Positions 56,142 through 64,000 of a stretch of 64,000 bases of DNA are shown here, one piece after another. The position numbers and the translations under genes were made by a program. The stretch is from Actinomadura sp. 7K507 (GTDB taxonomy: Bacteria > Actinomycetota > Actinomycetes > Streptosporangiales > Streptosporangiaceae). The stretch covers positions 1-64,000 of the forward strand of contig NZ_SMKK01000008.1 in the NCBI RefSeq assembly GCF_004348425.1. The letters are read 5' to 3'. Positions within the stretch are counted from its first letter, which is position 1; each line of letters begins with the position of its first letter. The notes below the pieces were generated by a model that was not told where the DNA came from, made no database searches, and was given only the letters and a program-made list of their open reading frames with translations.

Positions 56142-56926
56142 GCGCCCCGGAGGTTCTGCTCCACCGCGACCAGGACGTCCTCGCCGAGGCGGCCGCCGCG
56201 CGGCTGGTGACGCGGATCGCGGACGTCCAGGCGGCGCGGGGCTCGGCGTCGGTCGCGCTGACCGGCGGCGGGGTCGGCACGGCGCTGCTGTCCGCGCTCG
56301 CCGCCGGCGGGGCGCGCGACGCGATCGACTGGGGACGCCTGGACGTGTGGTGGGGCGACGAGCGGTTCCTGCCCGCCGGGGACCCGGAGCGCAACGAGAC
56401 CGGTGCCCGGGAGGCGCTGCTCGACCGCGTCCCGCTGGATCCGGTCCGGGTGCATCCGATGCCGGCGGCGGACGGGCCCGACGGGGACGACCCGGAGGCC
56501 GCGGCGGGGCGCTACGCCGCCGAGCTGCTGTCCGCCGAACATCCCGGGGACGCCCCCGGGTCGTCGTTCCACATCCCCTCGTTCGACGTGCTGATGCTGG
56601 GTGTGGGGCCGGACGCGCACGTGGCGTCGCTGTTCCCGGGGATGGCGGCCCTGGGCGAGAAGCAGCGTCCGGTGGTGGCTGTGCGGGACGCCCCGAAGCC
56701 GCCGCCGACACGGATCTCGCTGACGTTCCCGGTGCTGCACGCGGCACGGGAGGTCTGGGTGCTGGCGGCGGGCGAGTCGAAGGCCGGGGCCGTCCGGCTC
56801 GGGCTGGCGGAGACGGACCCGGTGGAGGCGCCGGTCGCGGGGGCCCGGGGCCGGGAGCGGACCCTGTTCCTGCTGGACCGGGCCGCCGCCTCGCGGCTCC
56901 CGCCGGGGTACGTCACCGCGCCTTGA
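56138..56926 (+). CDS. pgl: 6-phosphogluconolactonase
   Basis: The 262-residue protein has VALTGGGVGTALLSAL, DVWWGDERFLPAGDPERN and DVLMLGVGPDAHVASLFPG, the three motifs of the NagB-like lactonase (DevB). It hydrolyses 6-phosphogluconolactone. It completes the oxidative branch started by zwf. GTG 56138 overlaps the opcA stop by four bases. The text CCTTGACC at the stop is repeated at 56940. Confidence 0.93.
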   Translation: MSAPEVLLHRDQDVLAEAAAARLVTRIADVQAARGSASVALTGGGVGTALLSALAAGGARDAIDWGRLDVWWGDERFLPAGDPERNETGAREALLDRVPLDPVRVHPMPAADGPDGDDPEAAAGRYAAELLSAEHPGDAPGSSFHIPSFDVLMLGVGPDAHVASLFPGMAALGEKQRPVVAVRDAPKPPPTRISLTFPVLHAAREVWVLAAGESKAGAVRLGLAETDPVEAPVAGARGRERTLFLLDRAAASRLPPGYVTAP

Positions 56927-57074
56927 CCTGCCTTGCCGACCCTTGACCCGGCTTGGGGAAACGACTGCGCGGTTCAGGGAGAACCGATTGGTGGCCGCCG
57001 TTCCGCATGCCTTCCGCAAAACCGCGCATACCCTGACGAGGAGATAACCCGCGTCGAGGGTGAGGAGTTCTCAG

Positions 57075-58280
57075 GTGCTCAAGGGTCGGAGCGGGACGGT
57101 GAGTGCGGCGATCATCGGGGCGGTCATCATCGCGGTCTCCGGCTGCTCGTCCGGTGGGGACGGCGATGGCGGCGGCGCGGGCGGCGGCAAGGCCGCGGAC
57201 CAGGTGAAGCTCTCCATCACGCCCGCGACCGGCACGAAGCAGGCCGCACCGGAGAAGCCCGTCACGGTCACGGCGGACAACGGCAAGCTGACGGACGTGA
57301 CCCTCACCTACGGCAAGAAGAACAAGAAGGCCGAGGGCGAGCTCGCCCAGGACGGCACGTCGTGGAAGTCCTCGTGGACCCTGAAGCCGTCCACGACGTA
57401 CACGGTCACCGCCAAGGGCACCGGCGGCGGAGGCAAGCAGGTCACCGCGACCTCCACCTTCACCACGCTGAAGCCCGACGGCAAGCTGGAGACCGGCATG
57501 TCGCCGCTCGACGGCGAGACCGTCGGCGTCGGCATGCCCGTGCAGCTGCTGCTGTCCCGGCCGGTGAGCACGAAGGCCGGCAAGGTCGCGGTGGAGAAGG
57601 CCCTCGAGGTCCGGATGTCGGAGCCGGTCCAGGGCGCCTGGTACTGGATCAGCGACGAGCAGGTCCAGTTCCGTCCCCGCGAGTACTGGCCCACCGGCCA
57701 GAAGGTGGAGGTCATCGCGCACCTGGCGGGCGTGAAGATCGCCGACGGCGTGTACGGGGTGGAGGACCGCTCCGCGAGCTTCACCGTCGGCGAGAGGCAC
57801 ATCACCACCATCGACGCCAAGAAGCACCGCGCGACGGTCACCGAGGGCGGCGAGACGGTGAAGACCATCAACGTCAGCCTCGGCAAGCCCGGCCACGAGA
57901 GCTACAGCGGGACGATGATCGCCCAGGAGAAGGCGAAGGACATCATCATGGACTCGGCGACGACCGGTAACCCGGGCGAGTACCGGATCCCGACGAAGTG
58001 GAACGTCCGCCTCACCTACAGCGGCGTGTTCGTGCACTCGGCGCCGTGGTCGACCACCTCGCAGGGCAGCGACAACGTCAGCCACGGGTGCGTGAACATG
58101 TCCGCCGGGAACGCCAAGTGGTTCTACGACTTCACCAACCGGGGCGACATCGTCAAGGTGCAGGGAACGTCCCGGAAGCTGGAGTTCGGCAACGGGCCGA
58201 CGCCGTGGGCGAAGTCCTGGGAGGACTGGCTGGCCGGCAGCGCGACCGGCGAGCCGGTCACGGGCACGCCGCTCGAGTGA
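57075..58280 (+). CDS. L,D-transpeptidase lipoprotein (LdtMt2-like)
   Basis: The 401-residue protein has a signal peptide with lipobox AVSGC (Cys24), a Gly/Asp-rich linker, two Ig-like domains (about 50-130 and 135-235) and a YkuD domain with HSAPW and the catalytic SHGCVNMS. It cross-links peptidoglycan 3-3 or attaches proteins outside the membrane, and is a carbapenem rather than penicillin target in its family. GAGGAG lies seven bases before GTG 57075; the GTG at 57060 is less likely. It is outside the pentose phosphate operon by 150 bp. Confidence 0.92.
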   Translation: MLKGRSGTVSAAIIGAVIIAVSGCSSGGDGDGGGAGGGKAADQVKLSITPATGTKQAAPEKPVTVTADNGKLTDVTLTYGKKNKKAEGELAQDGTSWKSSWTLKPSTTYTVTAKGTGGGGKQVTATSTFTTLKPDGKLETGMSPLDGETVGVGMPVQLLLSRPVSTKAGKVAVEKALEVRMSEPVQGAWYWISDEQVQFRPREYWPTGQKVEVIAHLAGVKIADGVYGVEDRSASFTVGERHITTIDAKKHRATVTEGGETVKTINVSLGKPGHESYSGTMIAQEKAKDIIMDSATTGNPGEYRIPTKWNVRLTYSGVFVHSAPWSTTSQGSDNVSHGCVNMSAGNAKWFYDFTNRGDIVKVQGTSRKLEFGNGPTPWAKSWEDWLAGSATGEPVTGTPLE

Positions 58281-58326
58281 CCCCGCGCCTCGGGCGTCCG
58301 GTGACGGCACTGGCACACTTGGTGGC

Positions 58327-58659
58327 ATGCAGAAGCTCTCGCTGGACGCACTGGTCCGGGACCACCTGAAGCGCGCCGCCGCGAACTCCACCGGACGCAG
58401 CGCCGACACCGTCTACGGCGGTCACGAGCGCGTCCTGCGCCAGACGCTCATCGCGCTGACCTCGGGCACGACGCTGTCGGAGCACGAGAATCCCGGTGAG
58501 GCGACGATCTCGGTCCTGCACGGGCGGGTGCGCCTGCTGAGCGGCGACAACTCCTGGGACGGGATCTCCGGCGACCTCCTGATCGTCCCGGAGGCGCGGC
58601 ACAGCCTGGAGGCGCTGGAGGACTCGGCGATCCTGCTCACCGTCGCCAAGTCCGGCTGA
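58327..58659 (+). CDS. cupin domain protein
   Basis: The 110-residue protein is a single cupin: LSEHENPGEATISVLHGRVRLL is motif 1 and VPEARHSLEALEDSAILLTV motif 2. The metal residues are fewer than in a classical cupin (HE, E and H present), so metal binding is likely but not certain. The function is unknown. CACACT seven bases before the ATG suggests leaderless initiation. Confidence 0.82.
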   Translation: MQKLSLDALVRDHLKRAAANSTGRSADTVYGGHERVLRQTLIALTSGTTLSEHENPGEATISVLHGRVRLLSGDNSWDGISGDLLIVPEARHSLEALEDSAILLTVAKSG

Positions 58660-58756
58660 GCGACGCCACCCGGAGGCCGGGGGGCAGCGCGGCGCCCGCC
58701 TACCAAAGTCGATGCCGCACCGACCTGCGGACGCTTCCCCGGCGGAGCGGCCTGGC

Positions 58757-58762
58757 TACCGT
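58757..58762 (+). promoter_or_regulatory. -10 element for leaderless histidine kinase gene
   Basis: TACCGT ends 7 bases before GTG 58770 with no Shine-Dalgarno sequence. Confidence 0.45.
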
Positions 58763-58769
58763 TGACCTC

Positions 58770-59909
58770 GTGGATCTCAGGCGATCGTGGCGCGACTGGC
58801 TCGAGGACGCGGGGCTCGCCGCGGTGGCGGCGCTGCTCGGCCTGCTGCTGCTCCAGGCGACGATCGAGGATACGGTCCCCGACCAGGAGATCCCGGTCCG
58901 CTTCGAACTGGGGGCCGGCGCGGTCTCCCTGGTGGTCCTGCTGCTGTTCCGGCGCCGGCATCCGGTCGCCGTCGCGGTGACGCTGATCTTCCTGCAGTGG
59001 GCGGCGACGACGATGTTCGGCGCCGGCGCGATCGCCATGTACTCCCTGGCGATGCTGCGGCCCTGGCGGACGGCCCTGCCGATCGCCACCGCGAACCTGG
59101 CGCTGATCATCGCGGTGTTCTGGCTGGTGTCGCCCGCGTCGGACTTCCTGGAGGGCGCCGTCGTGTTCACGCTGCTGCACGCGACGCTGGTCACGACGGG
59201 GATGCTCGTCCGGTCCCGGCGGATGCTCATCGAGTCGCTGAAGGAGCGGGCCCGCGCCGCCGAGACCGAGCAGCGGCTGCGCGTCGAGGAGGGCCGGCTG
59301 CTGGAGCGGGAGCGGATCGCCCGCGAGATGCACGACGTCCTCGCGCACCGGATCTCGCTGCTGGCCGTGCACGCGGGGGCGCTGGAGTTCCGCCCGGACG
59401 CGCCCGCCGACCAGCGCGAGGCCGCCGGGGTCATCCGGCAGAGCGCCTTCGAGGCGATGGAGGACCTGCGCGAGGTGATCGGCGTGCTGCGGGCCGCCCC
59501 GCCCGGCACGGACCCGGAACGGCCGCAGCCGACGCTCGCCGACGTGTCCGCGCTCGTCCGCGAGTCGCGGCGCGCCGGAGGCGACATCTCCCTGGACGAG
59601 CACGTGCCCGACCCGTCCCGCGTCCCGTCCCGCGTCGGCCGGCACGCCTACCGGATCGTCCAGGAGGGCCTGACCAACGCCCGCAAGCACGCGCCCGGCG
59701 CCGGGGTCCGGGTGCGCCTGGACGCCGGGACGGACCTGGAGATCGAGATCGTCAACGCGGTGCCGCCGGGCCCGCCGACGCTCGCGATCCCCGGATCGGG
59801 CGCGGGGCTCGTCGGCCTGGCCGAGCGGGTGGCCCTGCTCGGCGGCACCCTGGAGCACGGCAGGACCGGCGACGGCCGCTTCCGGCTGCACGCCCGCCTG
59901 CCCCTGTAG
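58770..59909 (+). CDS. sensor histidine kinase, HisKA_3 type
   Basis: The 379-residue kinase has about four or five membrane helices (10-148), a coiled segment, phospho-acceptor His188 in AREMHDVLAHRISLL, and HATPase motifs EGLTNARKHA and GSGAGLVGLAERV. It lacks an extracellular sensor domain. Its probable response regulator is at 60414, with a PNPOx-fold gene between them, an order that is less usual than a direct pair. Confidence 0.92.
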   Translation: MDLRRSWRDWLEDAGLAAVAALLGLLLLQATIEDTVPDQEIPVRFELGAGAVSLVVLLLFRRRHPVAVAVTLIFLQWAATTMFGAGAIAMYSLAMLRPWRTALPIATANLALIIAVFWLVSPASDFLEGAVVFTLLHATLVTTGMLVRSRRMLIESLKERARAAETEQRLRVEEGRLLERERIAREMHDVLAHRISLLAVHAGALEFRPDAPADQREAAGVIRQSAFEAMEDLREVIGVLRAAPPGTDPERPQPTLADVSALVRESRRAGGDISLDEHVPDPSRVPSRVGRHAYRIVQEGLTNARKHAPGAGVRVRLDAGTDLEIEIVNAVPPGPPTLAIPGSGAGLVGLAERVALLGGTLEHGRTGDGRFRLHARLPL

Positions 59910-59958
59910 TCCGCCCCCTCGCGCGCATGGCGGTGTGGCCGGTGGGAAGGTGGGAGGC

Positions 59959-60387
59959 ATGGCATCGAACTCCTCTGCCCAGCCCGTCCTGGAAGAGCTC
60001 GGCCGCGCCGACTGCATGGAGCTCCTCGGCCAGGCCGGCATCGGCCGCGTGGCCTTCGACGACGGCGAGGGGCCCACGGTCGTCCCGGTGAACTACGCCG
60101 TCGACGGGAACGCGGTGATCTTCCGGACGTCGGTCACCGGCCGGCTGAACCGCAGCCTGCTGACGTCCGTGGCGGGCGGTGAGGTCAGGGCGGCGTTCGA
60201 GGTCGACCGGTTCGACGAGGCGAGCCACGAGGGGTGGAGCGTCCTGCTGCGCGGCGGCGCGCACCCGCTGACCGTCGAGGAGCAGGCGTCCGTCGCGCAG
60301 GTCTCCCCGTGGCCGGGCGGCGACCGCGAGGCATGGTTCCGGCTGTCGGCGCGCGAGGTCACCGGCCGCCGCCTCCACCGCCCGTAG
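59959..60387 (+). CDS. pyridoxamine 5'-phosphate oxidase fold (flavin-binding) protein
   Basis: The 142-residue protein has ELLGQAGIGRVAFDDGEGPTVVPVNYAVDG and a later FEVDRFDEASHEGWSVLLRG, the pattern of the short PNPOx-like FMN or F420-binding proteins common in actinobacteria. It may bind a flavin or F420 and is not likely to be the true PdxH. GGGAGG precedes ATG 59959, which I prefer over GTG 59935. It sits between a kinase and its regulator. Confidence 0.85.
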   Translation: MASNSSAQPVLEELGRADCMELLGQAGIGRVAFDDGEGPTVVPVNYAVDGNAVIFRTSVTGRLNRSLLTSVAGGEVRAAFEVDRFDEASHEGWSVLLRGGAHPLTVEEQASVAQVSPWPGGDREAWFRLSAREVTGRRLHRP

Positions 60388-60401
60388 TTCCCGGCAGGCC
60401 G

Positions 60402-60407
60402 TAGGGT
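60402..60407 (+). promoter_or_regulatory. -10 element for leaderless response regulator gene
   Basis: TAGGGT ends 6 bases before ATG 60414, with no Shine-Dalgarno. It gives the regulator its own promoter, apart from the kinase. Confidence 0.5.
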
Positions 60408-60413
60408 GACGCA

Positions 60414-61079
60414 ATGGACTCCGCGCCCACCCGCGTTCTGATCGTGGACGACGACGCCCTCGTCCGCGCCGGCCTGTCGATGATGCTGTCGAACGCCGAG
60501 GACCTCGACGTCGTGGGGGACGTCGCCGACGGCGCCGAGGTGGTGCCCGCCGTCAACCAGCACAGGCCCGACGTCGTCCTGATGGACATCCGGATGCCCC
60601 GCGTGGACGGGCTCGCGGCGACCGAGCTGCTGCGCTCCCGCCGCGACCCGCCCGAGATCATCATCCTGACGACGTTCGACACCGACGACCACATCGTGCG
60701 CGCGATGCGGGCGGGCGCGAGCGGCTTCCTGCTGAAGCACACCCCGCCGCCGGAGATCGTCCGGGCGATCCGGGAGGTCGCGGCGGGCGAGCCGATGATG
60801 TCGCCGGCGGTGCTGCGCAAGATGATGTCGTATGTCGCCGACTCCGGCGCGGACCCGCGCCAGGCCCGCGCGCGGGAGCTGCTGGCCCGGCTGAGCGAGG
60901 GCGAGCGCGCCGTGGCCGCCCTCGTCGGACGCGGCCGCACCAACAGCGAGATCGGCCGGGAGCTGTCGCTCAGCGTCGCCACCGTGAAGGCGTACGTCTC
61001 GCGGCTGCTGACGAAGCTGGAGCTGAACAACCGCGTCCAGATAGCCCTCCTCGTCCACGACGCGGCCCTCGACGAATGA
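60414..61079 (+). CDS. NarL/LuxR-type response regulator
   Basis: The receiver has Asp12-Asp14, phospho-acceptor Asp58 in LMDIRMP, Thr in ILTTFD and Lys in FLLKHTP. The C-terminal LuxR HTH reads LSEGERAVAALVGRGRTNSEIGRELSLSVATVKAYVSRLL in parts. It is the probable partner of the kinase at 58770. It converges on the TPR ATPase with 49 bp between. Confidence 0.92.
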   Translation: MDSAPTRVLIVDDDALVRAGLSMMLSNAEDLDVVGDVADGAEVVPAVNQHRPDVVLMDIRMPRVDGLAATELLRSRRDPPEIIILTTFDTDDHIVRAMRAGASGFLLKHTPPPEIVRAIREVAAGEPMMSPAVLRKMMSYVADSGADPRQARARELLARLSEGERAVAALVGRGRTNSEIGRELSLSVATVKAYVSRLLTKLELNNRVQIALLVHDAALDE

Positions 61080-61128
61080 GCCGTGGCATGGTATGTCCCC
61101 GCATCGCCGTACTACATGGGAACGAGTG

Positions 61129-63873
61129 TCAGATGGGCTCGACAGAGCCGCCGGAGTCCTGGATCTCGTTCAGCAGTCTCGCGCATTCCGCTGCGAGTCG
61201 CTGGTAACCGCACTGGTCGAACTCTTTTCGCGCCCAGGCGATGTCCGCAGTCGCCTCCGCCCGGCGATTCGAGACCATGAACATCCGCCCCCGAGTTAGG
61301 ACGGCGCGTCCGATCCCTGGGCGGGCCTCCAGACGCTCGAAGATCTCCAGAGCGTCGTCACAAAACGACTTCGCGTCCGCGTACCTACGTTCGAGCGTCC
61401 GCGCTACGGCCAACAATGTGAGGCACTCGCCTACTCCCAGAGCATTCTCGACCTGTCGGTAGAGCCGGAGCGCGCGGCCCGCGCGGCCCGCGCTCACCAC
61501 GGCATCGCCTTCACTCAAGGCCACCTGGGCGAACTGGACCAGCGCGTGAGCCTCACCAAGCGGGTTCCCGACCTCCAGGTAGAGGTCATGGGCCTGAGCG
61601 GTGAGGTCGGCCGCCTCGTCACCGCGTCCCCGATCGAGCTTGACGGCCCCCAGGAGGAGCAGGGCATTGCCGAGTCCGAGCTTGTTCCTCGTCTTCCGAT
61701 GAAGAGCGATCTCCTTCTGGGCATCCGCTTCCGCCTCCTCAAGCCGATTCCTTGCAAGGTTGATCCGGCCGAAGATATGAACGGCTCCCGCCTCTTTAAA
61801 CGCCTCGCCGGTCCGACCGTAGATCTCCAGCGCCCGTGATGCTGATGCCACGGACTGATCCAAGCGTCCGAGCAGCAGGCTGATGTCCGCCACCATGCCG
61901 TGCGCGGCGGCAATGCCCCTAAGGTCGCCGTGGGCCTCGTAGAGACCCGCCGCCTCGGACACATCGGCCAGCGCGGCGACCAGCTCCGCTCTGCCGCACT
62001 TGACGTGCGCTCGAAGCTCCAGCGCCCGCGCCTGGCCCAACTCGTCGTTCACCGCCTGGTAGATCGCCAGGCTTCGGCATACGGCGTCCCGTGCCTGCTC
62101 GGTATCCATCTGAGCGAGATGAAGGTGGCCCTGAATATGCAGGACGGCCGCGACTCCCCGCTCATCGCCTGCCTCCTGAAACCCTCTCCGCGCGTTCTCC
62201 GACGCCTTGAAGGCACGCGGCAGGTCCAACCTGCGGTGGGCGACCTCCGCCAGCCTGAGCTGTGCCTCACCCGTCAGGCCACTGTCGCCGGTGGTCTCCG
62301 CCAAGGCGTGGCCGCGTCGTAACTGCTCCTCGGCCGCATCCAGACGCAGCTGGAAGAACGCGATCCTACCGCCAGCGATCAACGCCTTGGCCTTCAGCCG
62401 ACGACTCTCATTCTCAATCGAGCGGCCACCGCCGATATCAGCCGCATCCGCCACTTCTATCAGTTGCAATGCCTTGTCGAACTCGTAGCGCGAGAGCGCG
62501 GCATCGACCTCAGCTTCCCAGGAGCGCATAGCGTTCGAATCACCTACCGAAATCCGGTGGTAGAGCACTTCGAGAGGATCACCGCGTTCATCGAAGAAAT
62601 CCGCTGCGGAGGCATGGAGTCGCCCGAGGGCATCGGGGCTCTCGTCCGCAGCGAACGAGAGTACGGCGCTTCTGATGAGGGCATGCATCCGCGTCTCGAA
62701 CCGGCCGCCTTCACCACGGTGGGACTGCACAAACGAATATGCACGGATTCGCTCGTACCAAGCCGAGCCGTCGTCCTCGAACGCGTCCCACTTCCCCAAG
62801 AGACGAGCGAGCAGGGGCTTTTCGATCTTCCGGGGAACCGCCGCCGCGATCACCAGAGACCTATCGCGCTTCGGGACGCGCCCGAGCAGCGAGCGGCTCA
62901 CCCACCTGGCCCGGGGCTCGGAGCGGTAGCTGCGATCGAGCAGGTCGCCGATCTCGCTCAACGGGGTGTCGGCCGAGAGCAGCACGTCCGCGAGCACATT
63001 GGTCCACAATGGGTGTCCCGAGGCGACAGAATGGACCTGGGCCGCCACTTCAGGTTCCATCCCTCGCACCCGCAGGACCTCCCGTGTGTACTCTTCCTCC
63101 CATTCGGTGAGCTCGATGCTCTCGACCTTCAGGTCATAGGGTAGAGCCAACTCCTCTCTTCCGGCGAGGACAAATTTCAAACCTGGCCAGGCATGCGAAA
63201 GCTCAGCGATCAGGCTCGTCGTGAGCCAATGGGAGACGCTTCCGGATGTCATCAACGAACCAGATCCATCCAACATGTTGCCGTCGAGAAAATGCAGCCG
63301 CTCGGTCGTGTCGAAACAAATGAAAGACCGCGCCTCCACTTTGGCCACCGAGATAATTTCATCGATCTCCGCCATTAGACCTGTGGTCAACATTTCTCGC
63401 TGCTCGCCCTTCAGCAACGAATAGCGGTGTCCGACGCCGACATCCACGTTGATCTCGACGTCAGAGATGTTTCCCTGTCTGGTCGCCCGCTGGTTGATAA
63501 AGAACGAAGGGGTGGCGCGGATGAATTCGCGCACCTCCCTGTTCGCCGCCTGCACAAGGCGCCAGTAGCCAGTGAGCCGCCGTCCATGCCACCCTTCGAA
63601 ACACCTCGCCACTATGTTGAGAGTCTGCTGAGCTAGGTGGACTTCGTTTCTTAAGTCGCCACCGCCGTGATCGACGAGTTGCTCGAGGTCGATCACCCCG
63701 CAGCAGGCGCCGTACTCTCCGGTGATACTTTCTTGAAAGTACGAGAGCATGGTGGATTTGCCCTGACCGCCGACCCCCCACAGCATGAGCGCACGAGTGG
63801 TGTCGTCCGTACAGAGCCGGTGCATGGCGGTGATGACCTGGACGCGATCGACAATCGCAGTACCGTGGACCAT
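61129..63873 (-). CDS. STAND-like P-loop ATPase with TPR-type repeats
   Basis: The 914-residue protein starts almost directly with a P-loop, ALMLWGVGGQGKSTML (Walker A at 33-41). A Walker B-like SFICFDTTERL lies near residue 185, and LKFVLAGREEL and a winged-helix-like region follow. From about 450 to 900 it is a chain of TPR-like helical pairs (for example EAQLRLAEVAHRRLDLPRAFKASENARRG, in parts). The layout NTPase-then-repeats fits STAND regulators; no effector domain is visible at the N-terminus, so its output may come from a separate protein. Base composition is lower in GC than neighbours, and a TTA leucine codon (63654-63652), AGA and CTA occur near residue 75. GGGAG precedes ATG 63873. 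Confidence 0.8.
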   Translation of the reverse strand: MVHGTAIVDRVQVITAMHRLCTDDTTRALMLWGVGGQGKSTMLSYFQESITGEYGACCGVIDLEQLVDHGGGDLRNEVHLAQQTLNIVARCFEGWHGRRLTGYWRLVQAANREVREFIRATPSFFINQRATRQGNISDVEINVDVGVGHRYSLLKGEQREMLTTGLMAEIDEIISVAKVEARSFICFDTTERLHFLDGNMLDGSGSLMTSGSVSHWLTTSLIAELSHAWPGLKFVLAGREELALPYDLKVESIELTEWEEEYTREVLRVRGMEPEVAAQVHSVASGHPLWTNVLADVLLSADTPLSEIGDLLDRSYRSEPRARWVSRSLLGRVPKRDRSLVIAAAVPRKIEKPLLARLLGKWDAFEDDGSAWYERIRAYSFVQSHRGEGGRFETRMHALIRSAVLSFAADESPDALGRLHASAADFFDERGDPLEVLYHRISVGDSNAMRSWEAEVDAALSRYEFDKALQLIEVADAADIGGGRSIENESRRLKAKALIAGGRIAFFQLRLDAAEEQLRRGHALAETTGDSGLTGEAQLRLAEVAHRRLDLPRAFKASENARRGFQEAGDERGVAAVLHIQGHLHLAQMDTEQARDAVCRSLAIYQAVNDELGQARALELRAHVKCGRAELVAALADVSEAAGLYEAHGDLRGIAAAHGMVADISLLLGRLDQSVASASRALEIYGRTGEAFKEAGAVHIFGRINLARNRLEEAEADAQKEIALHRKTRNKLGLGNALLLLGAVKLDRGRGDEAADLTAQAHDLYLEVGNPLGEAHALVQFAQVALSEGDAVVSAGRAGRALRLYRQVENALGVGECLTLLAVARTLERRYADAKSFCDDALEIFERLEARPGIGRAVLTRGRMFMVSNRRAEATADIAWARKEFDQCGYQRLAAECARLLNEIQDSGGSVEPI

Positions 63874-63887
63874 CTTTCAGGCTCCCG

Positions 63888-64000
63888 CTATGGGCTCGTT
63901 TCGATGTTCTGGTCCTCTATCGAGCCTCCATCCGCGTGTCTGGCGACCCTCCCACCTTCGGCACGCACCTTCGAACGCGATATCTCACCATCATTCTCTG
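63888..64000 (-). CDS. possible C-terminus of a small upstream gene (cut by window edge)
   Basis: One minus-strand frame is open from the window edge to TAG at 63890-63888, 36 codons, and reads like a real hydrophilic tail (...SKVRAEGGRVARHADGGSIEDQ...). Its stop is 14 bases before the ATPase ATG, with the ATPase ribosome-binding site between, as in an operon. One other frame is also open here, up to a TAG nearer 63917, so this call is weak. No family is recognised. Confidence 0.35.
   Translation of the reverse strand, partial: ENDGEISRSKVRAEGGRVARHADGGSIEDQNIETSP

Noticed and set aside
53445-56747. 1100-residue open frame opposite zwf-opcA-pgl
   Set aside because: Antisense shadow; the plus-strand genes are unambiguous.

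Overview
This window is dense, very GC-rich actinobacterial chromosome, with short gaps, frequent 4-base ATGA/GTGA stop/start overlaps and many GTG starts. The gene order from about 15 to 57 kb (crotonase, ABC-F protein and small HTH protein; a suf operon led by sufR; ABC-2 exporter; ctaA; ctaB; tkt-tal-zwf-opcA-pgl) matches, from memory, the conserved block of Mycobacterium (around Rv1445c-Rv1473A) and Streptomyces. Protein wording and the overall set suggest a filamentous actinomycete of the Streptosporangiales/Thermomonosporaceae (Actinomadura-like) type. The genus is an inference. No rRNA, tRNA, insertion sequence or CRISPR array was seen.

Layout. 0-6.8 kb: a cut-off sulfotransferase, a DUF4333 lipoprotein, fdhD, and a lipid-like trio (PF10118 di-iron type protein, alpha/beta hydrolase, CrtI-like flavoprotein), then a CBS protein. 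6.8-9 kb: a divergent MocR-type regulator and YczE-type membrane protein. 9-12 kb: Sir2 deacylase, S66 peptidase and an unknown protein. 12-19.3 kb: a second sulfotransferase, an ABC exporter, crotonase, HTH protein, ABC-F ATPase and a VOC protein. 19.3-25.7 kb: three AIM24 proteins, a membrane protein, a degenerate EAL-CBS protein, a two-component system and a membrane protein. 25.8-32.6 kb: the suf iron-sulfur assembly operon (sufR-B-D-ferredoxin-C-S-U-T) behind a DtxR/IdeR-like box. 32.6-37.3 kb: arginine deiminase, carbamate kinase, APC permease and a universal stress protein. 37.4-46.2 kb: ABC-2 exporter, EamA transporter, an orphan proteasome beta subunit, PolX, ctaA, PrsW-like protease and ctaB. 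46.7-57 kb: pentose phosphate operon with two PGI-like genes. 57-61.1 kb: L,D-transpeptidase, cupin, and a second two-component system with a flavin-fold protein between kinase and regulator. 61.1-64 kb: a visibly lower-GC STAND-type ATPase with TPR-like repeats, the best candidate for acquired DNA.

How the parts fit. SufBDC-S-U-T supplies Fe-S clusters; CtaA and CtaB make heme A for the cytochrome aa3 oxidase. The Tkt/Tal/PGI/Zwf/OpcA/Pgl block makes NADPH and pentoses.

The most unusual items are: an orphan but catalytically complete proteasome beta subunit preceded by a 3x17-bp repeat; tandem PGI paralogues with complementary motif loss; a possible leaderless mini-ORF ahead of the ABC-F gene; the DtxR-like palindrome ahead of suf; several short tandem repeats that begin at stop codons; and the TPR ATPase at the right edge.
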